57,253 nt of DNA, from NCBI GenBank assembly GCA_964606325.1, contig CAZSGE010000014.1, positions 1-57,253 on the forward strand, given 5' to 3'. The notes under the pieces are model-generated. The model was not told where the DNA came from, ran no database searches, and saw nothing but the letters and a program-made list of their open reading frames with translations. Source of the stretch: Berkiella sp964606325. GTDB lineage: Bacteria; Pseudomonadota; Gammaproteobacteria; Berkiellales; Berkiellaceae. Shown piece by piece: positions 27,358 to 35,078 of this stretch. Positions within the stretch are counted from its first letter, which is position 1, and every line of letters begins with the position of its first letter. A program made the translations under genes and the position numbers.

Positions 27358-28188
27358 TTATGCTTGATTGTTAATCATAGCCAGTTTTTGCTTTTTATTC
27401 ATATTCTTAATCAGCCGCTCTTCGCGCATTGCTTGGGATTTGGTGCCAATCAGCTTTTTATAGACAAGCTTCAATGGCCCCTTGCCGCGAAGATATTTAG
27501 CACATTTTTTGTCTTGTGATTGATGTTCAAAAAATCGCCTTGAAACATCTAAGGATACCCCAGTATATAATTGGCCTTCTTTGGTTTGAACCATGTAAAC
27601 ATACCATTTTTGCTGATCTTTCAATCTAACAAAACACGTTGCCACATGATCGTTCACAATACCAATTGCTTGCATGTAAGCATATATTATTGTACTTCCC
27701 ACGAAGCGAAAACCGCGCTTTTTCAAATCTTTTGATATGGCATCACTTAAAGACGTTTTTGTAGGGTAGTCAGAACTTTGATGAAAAGTATTGATAATGG
27801 GTTGGCCTTGCGTAAACTGCCAAATGTAACGGTTAAAAGACTTAAATTCTTTTTTTACTTTCAAGAATGCTTTTGCATTTGAAATGGTTGATTCAATTTT
27901 AAGACGATTTCTCACAATGCCTGAATTTTGCATTAACTTTTCAACGTCACTCTGGGTAAATTTAGCAACTTTAGTCGGGTTAAACTGTGCAAAAGCTTTG
28001 CGGTAATTTTCCCTTTTATTCAAAATAGTTTCCCAGCTAAGGCCAGCTTGAGCACCTTCGAGTGTTAACATTTCAAAATGCTTGTTATCTTTTTGAACTG
28101 GCACGCCCCATTCTTTGTCATGATATAAAACATAAAGTGGGTTGTTAGTGTTAGCCCAAGGGCAGCGGACTTTGGTTAATTTGGGCAT
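27358..28188 (-). CDS. DNA-3-methyladenine glycosylase I fused to GIY-YIG nuclease domain
   Basis: A 276-residue two-domain DNA-repair protein. The first ~185 residues are Tag: RCPWANT and YHDKEWG at the start, GLSWETIL in the middle, and NDHVATC, giving the four zinc ligands Cys, His, His, Cys of Tag. A GIY-YIG domain of the UPF0213/YhbQ type follows directly (WYVYMVQT, LYTGVS, SRRFFEHQ and a Glu in REERLIK). Tag excises 3-methyladenine; a GIY-YIG nuclease could cut near the resulting abasic site. That coupling is inference. An in-frame ATG lies 12 codons upstream (28224); the ATG at 28188 fits the usual Tag start better. It is followed by the oxygenase gene. Confidence 0.9.
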   Translation of the reverse strand: MPKLTKVRCPWANTNNPLYVLYHDKEWGVPVQKDNKHFEMLTLEGAQAGLSWETILNKRENYRKAFAQFNPTKVAKFTQSDVEKLMQNSGIVRNRLKIESTISNAKAFLKVKKEFKSFNRYIWQFTQGQPIINTFHQSSDYPTKTSLSDAISKDLKKRGFRFVGSTIIYAYMQAIGIVNDHVATCFVRLKDQQKWYVYMVQTKEGQLYTGVSLDVSRRFFEHQSQDKKCAKYLRGKGPLKLVYKKLIGTKSQAMREERLIKNMNKKQKLAMINNQA

Positions 28189-28254
28189 TTGCCTAACCTT
28201 TGTAAAATGATAATTCAGATTCATTCTAGTTAATTTTAATTATTGTTTCAATTA

Positions 28255-28863
28255 TCAATTTTTAGGTTTGTGTTTATGATGATGAGAGTGCTTATGCTTA
28301 TGTTGTCTCTTTGAATGAGGTTTTTTTTGCGATTGTGGATATTGAGTTAAAAGTTTTTTACGCTTATCTGGCGTTTGTGATGTTTGTGCTTTTTCAGATG
28401 TTGTTTGTGTTTTTGGGCCGCTCTTTTGATGTTTAAAATCAACTTCTATTTCCTTAACTGATTCTTTGATCTTTTCAATACTCTTTTGTGTTTCTTTTGT
28501 TGGTGTCAAATAGGATGACACCATCGGTAATACGGTTGCTGCTACGCTTAAGCACGTCAGTGCTCCATTCAAATAGGTTTGTATCAGCGATTCATCAATA
28601 CCTGTTGGAATTTGAATCGCTTTGGTTAAATTTTCTTGCACACCAGGCATAGCGAGAATTGTTAAGGCGAAATTACCCATGGCTGATAAATTAGCACCTT
28701 GTGAATTCATTATTTCGGTGCCATAACGATAAAGTAAAAAATCTGAATATGCTGGCGAGATAGCACCATAGAGTTCTTTGCCATAAGATACGCCAGTCGT
28801 GACATTTGTCGCTATTGTGCTTGCAAATGATGCAGCAATATTCAAGTTTATTCCATCTAGCAT
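28255..28863 (-). CDS. Unknown protein with hydrophobic N-half and His/Lys-rich tail
   Basis: A 202-residue protein I do not recognise. Residues ~1-115 are hydrophobic, Ala/Thr/Ser-rich, with probable membrane or amphipathic helices around 55-75 and 95-118. Residues 120-175 are charged and disordered. The final ~30 residues are extremely basic with alternating His and Lys (KRQHKHKHSHHHKHKPKN). The tail could bind metal or nucleic acid, or serve as a nuclear-localisation-type signal in a host cell. None of these can be shown from sequence. The layout resembles the N-terminus of the coiled-coil protein at 2497-4200. Confidence 0.7.
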   Translation of the reverse strand: MLDGINLNIAASFASTIATNVTTGVSYGKELYGAISPAYSDFLLYRYGTEIMNSQGANLSAMGNFALTILAMPGVQENLTKAIQIPTGIDESLIQTYLNGALTCLSVAATVLPMVSSYLTPTKETQKSIEKIKESVKEIEVDFKHQKSGPKTQTTSEKAQTSQTPDKRKKLLTQYPQSQKKPHSKRQHKHKHSHHHKHKPKN

Positions 28864-28957
28864 GAGCCCAACCTGAGCAACTGTGCTTATCTACACTTAT
28901 TAAGTTATTATACCACCTTAACATATTTCAATTTAACTATTCTTATTAACAGATTGG

Positions 28958-29452
28958 TTATAGTTCAGGAATTTTAATTAACAATGGCTGATGCGCAATC
29001 ACATCAAAAAATCGCATGAAGGGCTCTATTGCCATGCTCAAGGTAAGATCATTTTGCATGGGGTGGAAATTTACAATGTCATATTTGAGAAAATCTTCGT
29101 CCAGTATAAAGGTAATTTCATTATTTTTATCATGAAACAAAGCATAGGGTGTCACTGATCCTGGTGTAAGTTGTAATTTTTCAAGAAGCTCATCGGCATT
29201 TGCAAAAGATAAGCCTCCCTTACCATATTGTTTTGATAATGCTTTTAAATCAACTCGTTTGTATTCAAGCACACTCACCAGAAAATAAGCTTTCTTTTTA
29301 TCTTTTAGAAATAAGTTTTTACTGTGAGCGCCCGCAATTTTTTCACTGAGATGTTTACCTTCCTCTACGGTGAACACCGGTTCGTGTTCATGCATTTGGT
29401 AATTAAATTGATGGGTAGCCAGCAAATCGAGGAGAGCGATTTTTTTCGTCAT
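28958..29452 (-). CDS. YbaK/ProX-type aminoacyl-tRNA deacylase
   Basis: A 164-residue trans-editing protein of the ProXp/PrdX group, which hydrolyses mischarged tRNAPro. The fold is recognisable from YQMHEHEPVFTVEEG, the catalytic Lys in HSKNLFLKDKK (near 49), the GLSFANADELLEKL and LTPGSVTPYAL stretches, and the closing I-x-F-H-P. The length is normal. A GGAAGT site precedes the ATG at 29452. Single gene next to the repeat region. Confidence 0.88.
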   Translation of the reverse strand: MTKKIALLDLLATHQFNYQMHEHEPVFTVEEGKHLSEKIAGAHSKNLFLKDKKKAYFLVSVLEYKRVDLKALSKQYGKGGLSFANADELLEKLQLTPGSVTPYALFHDKNNEITFILDEDFLKYDIVNFHPMQNDLTLSMAIEPFMRFFDVIAHQPLLIKIPEL

Positions 29453-29535
29453 ACTTTACTTCCATAGGGTTGCCGGCACGAGGACAATAAGTTTCAACAT
29501 AAATTTAAATAAAAAATCAATATTTTACAATTAAT

Positions 29536-29731
29536 ATTTTCCCCCTGTTCCGGTGTTCTTTGAACACCTCCACAAGGAGCTAAATCCCTACGCAGCGCTG
29601 CTGGGATACAGATTATCGCCACGTAGTGGCCTAAGAATTTAGCCCCTTGTGTAAGTCACGAGCCGATAGGCGAGAGACTGGAACATGGGGTAAAGAAACA
29701 TCCCATCCTCCCTCGCCCCGTAGGGGGTAGG
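29536..29731 (-). repeat. Inverted copy of the hairpin-rich repeat, left of transposase
   Basis: This stretch is the reverse complement of much of the units at 30282-30842, including the exact palindrome GGTGTTCTTTGAACACC, the stretch around CTCGCCTATCGGCTCG and the segment CGCAGCGCTG. It differs at its outer end (GCCCCGTAGGGG variant). With the right-hand copies it brackets the IS200-like transposase in inverted orientation. Confidence 0.85.
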
Positions 29732-29745
29732 AATGATAGAAAAAA

Positions 29746-30198
29746 TCACCCCAAAGCAAAACGCTCATCATATTTAATATTATTTTTTTCTAATAATTGT
29801 AAAAATTCCTCTTCAAACGAGTGAATTTTATGATGTTCTTTTTGGTTCTCAATATAATTTTTTACCTTTTCATGTGCCGAATAACTCACTGAAAATGAGC
29901 CATAACCTTCTTGCCAAGAAAATTGTTGGTTTTTGGGAAAATTTTGATGAACCCAAAGAGAAGATTTTGCTTTTAGATCTCGAATGAGGTGCGTAAATTT
30001 ATCAAGAGAACTTGCAACAATTAAAAGATGCACATGATTAGTTGTGCCGCCTATCTTCAAGAGAGAGCATTGATGATTTTTTGCTATACCACCCATGTAT
30101 GCATATAAACGAGGTTGCATTTCTTCTGAAATAGAATCGCTACGATCTTTTGTTGACCAAATTAAATGGAAATAATGAGAACGAAATGAATGTGCCAT
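29746..30198 (-). CDS. IS200/IS605-like Y1 transposase
   Basis: A 150-residue single-strand HUH transposase or RAYT-type relative. The HUH pair is in TTNHVHLLI, FSWQEGYGSFSVSYS is the family motif, and the catalytic Tyr is in VKNYIENQKEHH. The full length is intact (ending YDERFALG, as in the group whose members end Y-D-E-x-Y). GGAGG seven bases before the ATG at 30198 fixes the start; an upstream ATG at 30240 lies in the element's edge. There is no tnpB. It is flanked by inverted copies of a hairpin-rich repeat that it may mobilise. Confidence 0.9.
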   Translation of the reverse strand: MAHSFRSHYFHLIWSTKDRSDSISEEMQPRLYAYMGGIAKNHQCSLLKIGGTTNHVHLLIVASSLDKFTHLIRDLKAKSSLWVHQNFPKNQQFSWQEGYGSFSVSYSAHEKVKNYIENQKEHHKIHSFEEEFLQLLEKNNIKYDERFALG

Positions 30199-30281
30199 TT
30201 TAAAACCTCCGCCATTCCGTGGCGTGATGATTATATACAAAATATCAATATATTTAATAGGTTTTTCGATATATTTTATCC

Positions 30282-30842
30282 TGCGCCCCTACGGGGCGCA
30301 TCATGGGGGGGAATCCTTTACCCCATGTTCCAGTCTCTCGCCTATCGGCTCGTGACTTACACAAGGGGCTAAATTCTTAGGCCACACTGTGGCGATAAGA
30401 AATAATCATTTGTTTAGCAGCAGCGCTGCGTAGGGATTTAGCCCCTTGTGGAGGTGTTCAAAGAACACCGGAACAGGGGGAAAATATCCATTGAAATTTC
30501 TAGCCGCGGCAGCGGCGCAGGAAAAATTGTTAGGCCACACCGTGGCGATAAGAAAATGGAATATATTTTTAACTCATTTTCCTGGGCCCCTACGGGGCGC
30601 ATCATGGGGGGGAATCCTTTACCCCATGTTCCAGTCTCTCGCCTATCGGCTCGTGACTTACACAAGGGGCTAAATTCTTAGGCCACACTGTGGCGATAAG
30701 AAATAATCATTTGTTTAGCAGCAGCGCTGCGTAGGGATTTAGCCCCTTGTGGAGGTGTTCAAAGAACACCGGAACAGGGGGAAAATATCCATTGAAATTT
30801 CTAGCCGCGGCAGCGGCGCAGGAAAAAATGTTAGGCCACTAC
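30282..30842 (+). repeat. Two direct copies (301-bp period) of a multi-hairpin repeat
   Basis: Copy one spans 30282-30582 and copy two 30583-30842, near-identical until the second is cut short near 30842. Each unit strings together short palindromes: GCGCCCCTACGGGGCGC, CCACACTGTGG, CAGCAGCGCTGC, GGTGTTCAAAGAACACC and GCCGCGGCAGCGGC. Frames crossing these copies on both strands are not genes. The units match the inverted copy at 29536. Confidence 0.88.
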
Positions 30843-30952
30843 GTTGCGTAACAGCACAAGAGTCAGTTGTCAAAAACACACAAACATATCTACATGTTGA
30901 TACTATACTGATATAATTTTGCCATTTTTTACGGTTAACAATAAGTCCCATC

Positions 30953-31630
30953 ATGCTGACGCCACCTCAAGATTTAAAAGCCATCTTCTTTGATTTAGAT
31001 AATGTGCTCGTTTTTAGCGAAGTGGCCCATTTTAACGCTTGGCAAATGGTAATGGCTGAACTTAATGTTAACCCAGATTTAATTGATTTTCAGAGCCTTA
31101 TTGGAATAGATGATGTCACCCAGTCGATGATACTTAAAGACAAATTTAAGTTAGGAATCGATGCTAATACTATCTGGCTGATGAAACGTGCGACTTTTTC
31201 TAAGCTTGTCCTTCAAGGATTCAGCCATCCTCAAGGTAGAGAGGCATTCCTACAAACGGCTTCCATGTTTATTAGAGCCGTGGTTTCCTCTTCCGGCAGA
31301 GAAGTTATTCAACAGGTATTACAAAACGAGAAAATCGACACCCATTTTGATTTTATTATTGGCCATGAAGACTGTGTAAAACACAAGCCTCACCCCCTGC
31401 CCTATCTTTTAGCGCTAGAAAAAGCTAATGTTGCCCCCTCTCAGGCACTCGTGATTGAAGACTCCCCCTCAGGCATCAAGGCTGCTTTAGGTGCTAATAT
31501 TCCTGTAGTGGGCATATTCAAAGATCAAAAAGAAGCTGATCTGATTGACAATGTGCGCTATTTTAATAGCTTTAGCGAAATTAATACGTGGCTTACACAA
31601 ACAACTTTGTCTCAAAAAGCATTATGCTAG
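30953..31630 (+). CDS. HAD-superfamily hydrolase, beta-phosphoglucomutase-like
   Basis: A 225-residue phosphatase/phosphomutase of HAD subfamily IA. The nucleophile motif is FFDLDNVLV (Asp14, Asp16; the usual Gly after the second Asp is Asn), motif II is VVSSSGRE (~104), motif III Lys is in KHKPHPLPY (~144), and motif IV is VIEDSPSG (~165). The substrate is unknown. It lies 12 bases upstream of the peptide deformylase gene in the same direction, so co-transcription is likely. Confidence 0.9.
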   Translation: MLTPPQDLKAIFFDLDNVLVFSEVAHFNAWQMVMAELNVNPDLIDFQSLIGIDDVTQSMILKDKFKLGIDANTIWLMKRATFSKLVLQGFSHPQGREAFLQTASMFIRAVVSSSGREVIQQVLQNEKIDTHFDFIIGHEDCVKHKPHPLPYLLALEKANVAPSQALVIEDSPSGIKAALGANIPVVGIFKDQKEADLIDNVRYFNSFSEINTWLTQTTLSQKALC

Positions 31631-31642
31631 GTAATATGCGTT

Positions 31643-32167
31643 ATGACTATTCTTAAAATTTTGCAATATCCTGATAAACGTCTTAAAAGAGTTGCTGTGC
31701 CGGTAGATAACTTTGGCCCAGAGATTCAAAAGGTTATCGATGATATGTTTGAAACCCACTATGCTACGCAAAACTGCGCAGCCTTAGCAGCAACGCAGCT
31801 TGATCTTGAAATCCCCTGGCATATTACGGTTATCGATTACACGAAAGAGAAAAATCAGCCGCTTTGCATAGTGAATGGTAAGATTATTCATCGTGATGGT
31901 GAACAAAACGAACTTGAAGGTTGCATGTCCGTTTTCCCAAGTGATATTCATGAAAAAGTAAAAAGGGCACTGAATATCAAACTACAATATCAGGACAGAT
32001 TTGGCGAACATAAAGAAATTGAGGCCTCAGGGTATTTTGCAAAGTGCATTCAACATGAGCTTGATCATCTGGATGGACACATCTATTTAGATCGCATCCA
32101 TCCGATTAAAGTTGAGCGCGTTTTACGTAAAATTAAGAAGATTCAACGACTGACTAAAAAAGAATAA
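31643..32167 (+). CDS. def: Peptide deformylase with divergent motif I
   Basis: A 174-residue metalloenzyme that removes the N-formyl group from nascent proteins. Metal ligands are intact: Cys94 in LEGCMSV, and His138 and His142 in QHELDHLDG with the catalytic Glu139. Motif I, normally G-x-G-L-A-A-x-Q, reads CAALAATQ: both glycines are lost but the Gln is kept. This variant occurs in a divergent deformylase group, so activity on usual substrates is probable but not certain. The basic C-terminal helix is duplicated in the fragment at 34921-35057. Confidence 0.9.
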   Translation: MTILKILQYPDKRLKRVAVPVDNFGPEIQKVIDDMFETHYATQNCAALAATQLDLEIPWHITVIDYTKEKNQPLCIVNGKIIHRDGEQNELEGCMSVFPSDIHEKVKRALNIKLQYQDRFGEHKEIEASGYFAKCIQHELDHLDGHIYLDRIHPIKVERVLRKIKKIQRLTKKE

Positions 32168-32179
32168 TCATTTCATCAT

Positions 32180-34723
32180 TCAATTATTCTTAAAGCACGC
32201 TTCAATATTCTTAAACGCCTCTGGACCTAAATCTGGCATATCCACCATCAAGTCCCAATCAAGATCTTCAAATTCATTAGCCTGATTTTGGTCTCGCGCA
32301 AGAACGCTTGAAAAGGTTAGTGGTGGCACATTATATTCCCCCTCTGAGCTCCCCTGCGTGCAGCCCAGTTCTTCAAACAACGACGTTCTGTCCTTTAATT
32401 GATCCAATAATGAACCTGTTTGAAATACATCAAAATCTGGTTCTCGATTAAAGCCAAACGCTTGTTCATTTTCCGCTATCGTCTGAGTCACGGGTATATA
32501 GGTTTGTTCCGGTACTTTTACTTCGAGATTCTTCTTTCTTAATACACCTACTGAATGCGCTCTTACCTTACCTGTCCAATCTAATTCCCAACGTGCACCA
32601 TTTTCATAATGAGTAGCGACTTCTTCTCTTCTTAAGGTTTGTAGCTTTTTGTTTTGCTCTTTTAAGGTTGGTATTTCACCAAGCTGATGTTTGCTTCCTA
32701 AAAATTCATCTAGAAAGACTTGTCCATCAACAACCCAGTTAAATTCGAATATGAGAGCAACTTTATGGGGTAAATCTTTTGATTTTCTGACGGTTCTGCC
32801 ACCTCTTTGCAAGGCCATTACCTTAGAGCGAGTGGGCCTTAGATTGAAAGCTGCGCTGATGTTGGGGTTATCGATGCCGGTTACCAAAATATCTGAGCCA
32901 CATAACATCAGAATTTTGCCTGCATTAAAATCATTTAATATTGTCTTTTGTTGCTTACCATCTAGTTCCCCTGAAATATAGGCTGCAGGAATAAGACCTT
33001 TTTCTTTAAAATAGGGATTATCTTTGAATACGGCGTTAAATTTTTCGGCAACAGCTTTGGCGTGATCAATACCTGCACAAAAAGAGACGGCTTGTTTTCC
33101 AAAAATGCGTTCTTCAGTATTAGGATGAACCGCATTCGCATATATTTCAGCTACAACAGTGTTAATTTTGTCTTGGTTGATTTGTTCAGCAGCTTCTTTT
33201 TCACTGATTTCATTTTGCCGTGATTTCTTTTTCTTGGCGCCGCGTTTCCATCGTAAAGAAGTATCTGTGGTCACCATACAAATATGTATTGGCGATAAAC
33301 TTTTTTCTTCAATCGCCTTATCAATGGGGTATTCAAAAAAGCAGTTTTCTTCGCCAAATAATTCTTTCAAAGCCTTTAATGAGCCTCTTGGTCTTTTTGT
33401 GTTGTATTCCTCAGTGGCGGTACATCCGATGACTACTTTATCTTGCGCCAGTTCTTGTACAATTTCATTAGCTTTTTCTGTTAATGCTAAGTGAGCTTCA
33501 TCTAATATCACTAAGGGATATTGATCTATCTTGATTTCTCTTTTTTTAGGCGGTCTTCGTAATTGTGCTTTTAAAGAATTATAAGTCATGATAACAATAT
33601 CACCAGTGGATTTTTCCCCATCAGCAAATACACCAACGCGTTTTTTAATCCCAAGCTCATCGAGTTGCTCTTGCAGCTTATCTTTAGTTTGATTCGCTAA
33701 AGCGATAGATGGCACTAAAATAATGGTTTTAGAGTTGGTAGCTAATATTTGACTAATAAAAATACGTGTTTTACCCGTACCGGTGGCTGCTGTGTAATAG
33801 CCTTTATTCTTACCTTTGATTAAGCTATCTTCAAATTTGGCAATCGCTTCTTCTTGATAAGGATAGAGTTTGAGTTTTTTATATTCATCACTTTGCTTAA
33901 ACTTTTGAGTTTCACTTATCATATTTTCAATTTTGTCTGCCACTTTGCTCTTAGGTGGCGAAAAGGCTTGTATTTTTTTGATTTGCTCATTTGTTAGAGT
34001 ACTTTGAATAATTTTAAGAAATTCATCTAAAGATTTATATTCAGAAGATTCCGCTAATATAAATGTATTGATTTGCTCTGGTGTTAATACAAAACTTAGT
34101 GCCCAAACTATTTTTTGCTTTTCTAAATCTGTCGTAAATTCAACTTTTTTACCACTATATAAGGCTTTACATCTAAACAGCAGATCGATTGTCTTAGAAC
34201 GATGGTAACCCATTTTGCCATTGTCATGTAATTGAGCTATTTCTTTTATAAAAACATCTGCAATTTGCCCTACTTTGTGAGCAGTGACACCATTTTCTTG
34301 CTGCTCTTCAAAATTTAATACTTCTGCCAAAGCAAGATTATATTGAATTGCGTTTAATTCTTGCGCTGTTACCTCATCAACGAAAATATTCTGATATCGT
34401 TGGTGTAACTGGTAAGCATCTTGAAAGTAGCTTGCTGCTTTTTCATATTCGCCCATGTCAAAGTAGGCTGTCGCTAGAATTTTGTATACATAATATAGTT
34501 CGATAATGTCAGGGTTTTGGCTTTGCGTTGGGCTAGCTGTTAACGCTTTTTCAATCGTTGTTTTTTCTAATAAACTATCGATTTCTTGATAAAGATCAAA
34601 CGCGGCTTCAAAACAAGCTTCGATTTCTTGCCCTTCATAATCATTGGCTTCCAGATCCATTGCACGTAGCCATTTGTCATCTGCTTGTTTTTTTAGTTCT
34701 CGTATTTTGGGTTCGAATAACAT
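32180..34723 (-). CDS. SF2 DEAH-type helicase with N-terminal TPR-like region
   Basis: 847 residues. The N-terminal ~150 residues are helical, with a TPR-like pair around 75-110 (ATAYFDMGEYEKAASYFQDA). The helicase core is intact: LYPYQEEAI (Q-like, ~287), Walker A AATGTGKTR (~312-320), motif Ia, DEAH (408-411), GCTATEEY (motif III, ~433), and motif VI QRGGRTVRKSKD in the second RecA lobe. It resembles the type III restriction/UvrB-like branch (ResIII), but no methylase or specificity gene adjoins it. The C-terminal ~170 residues are unassigned. It converges on def and sits between def and a scar made of the def and umuC ends. It may be a solitary helicase or a defence remnant. Confidence 0.85.
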   Translation of the reverse strand: MLFEPKIRELKKQADDKWLRAMDLEANDYEGQEIEACFEAAFDLYQEIDSLLEKTTIEKALTASPTQSQNPDIIELYYVYKILATAYFDMGEYEKAASYFQDAYQLHQRYQNIFVDEVTAQELNAIQYNLALAEVLNFEEQQENGVTAHKVGQIADVFIKEIAQLHDNGKMGYHRSKTIDLLFRCKALYSGKKVEFTTDLEKQKIVWALSFVLTPEQINTFILAESSEYKSLDEFLKIIQSTLTNEQIKKIQAFSPPKSKVADKIENMISETQKFKQSDEYKKLKLYPYQEEAIAKFEDSLIKGKNKGYYTAATGTGKTRIFISQILATNSKTIILVPSIALANQTKDKLQEQLDELGIKKRVGVFADGEKSTGDIVIMTYNSLKAQLRRPPKKREIKIDQYPLVILDEAHLALTEKANEIVQELAQDKVVIGCTATEEYNTKRPRGSLKALKELFGEENCFFEYPIDKAIEEKSLSPIHICMVTTDTSLRWKRGAKKKKSRQNEISEKEAAEQINQDKINTVVAEIYANAVHPNTEERIFGKQAVSFCAGIDHAKAVAEKFNAVFKDNPYFKEKGLIPAAYISGELDGKQQKTILNDFNAGKILMLCGSDILVTGIDNPNISAAFNLRPTRSKVMALQRGGRTVRKSKDLPHKVALIFEFNWVVDGQVFLDEFLGSKHQLGEIPTLKEQNKKLQTLRREEVATHYENGARWELDWTGKVRAHSVGVLRKKNLEVKVPEQTYIPVTQTIAENEQAFGFNREPDFDVFQTGSLLDQLKDRTSLFEELGCTQGSSEGEYNVPPLTFSSVLARDQNQANEFEDLDWDLMVDMPDLGPEAFKNIEACFKNN

Positions 34724-34835
34724 GCAAAATTCCTGCTTTAAGTAAATTATATTGCTAGTGTTCGCATGCTAACACAGAAAGGTTTTTGGCTCAATCAGTA
34801 AGAATTATTGCAAAAATAAGCTGTGCAACTAATTG

Positions 34836-34920
34836 ATTGGCATATACCACCAACAATTCCTCCCAATTGGTTGTATATCCTGGTGTCACACTTTCGCGCA
34901 AAGACAAAGCCTTGCTAAAG
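34836..34920 (-). pseudogene. Copy of the umuC 3' end
   Basis: 85 bases identical to 36281-36365 (the last 28 codons of umuC, ending ELLVVYAN), but the stop codon is not conserved. It is fused tail-outwards to the def fragment that follows, at 34920/34921. No start or upstream umuC sequence is present. Confidence 0.85.
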
Positions 34921-35057
34921 TGTATTTTGCAAAGTGCATTCAACATGAGCTTGATCATCTGGATGGACATATCTATTTGGATCGCATCCATCCCATAAAA
35001 GTTGAGCGGGTCTTACGTAAAATTAAGAAGATTCAGCGTTTAGCTAAAAAAGAATAG
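34921..35057 (+). pseudogene. Copy of the def 3' end
   Basis: About 45 codons matching the C-terminus of the peptide deformylase at 31643, including the HELDH zinc motif, to a TAG stop. It differs from the intact gene at roughly a dozen bases, nearly all silent (one Thr/Ala change). It therefore descends from a def copy that diverged while still functional. The 5' two-thirds of the gene is missing. Confidence 0.85.
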
Positions 35058-35078
35058 CTTATCAGTTTGATATCGCTA

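Noticed and set aside
30438..30954. Several 70-77 codon frames across the 301-bp repeats
   Set aside because: Same peptide recurs in each copy because the DNA is repeated; no ribosome-binding site and hairpin-rich sequence.
34791..35057. Two frames covering the umuC/def scar, as intact genes
   Set aside because: They translate 3' fragments of umuC and def joined to non-homologous sequence; no start signals. Kept only as pseudogene fragments.
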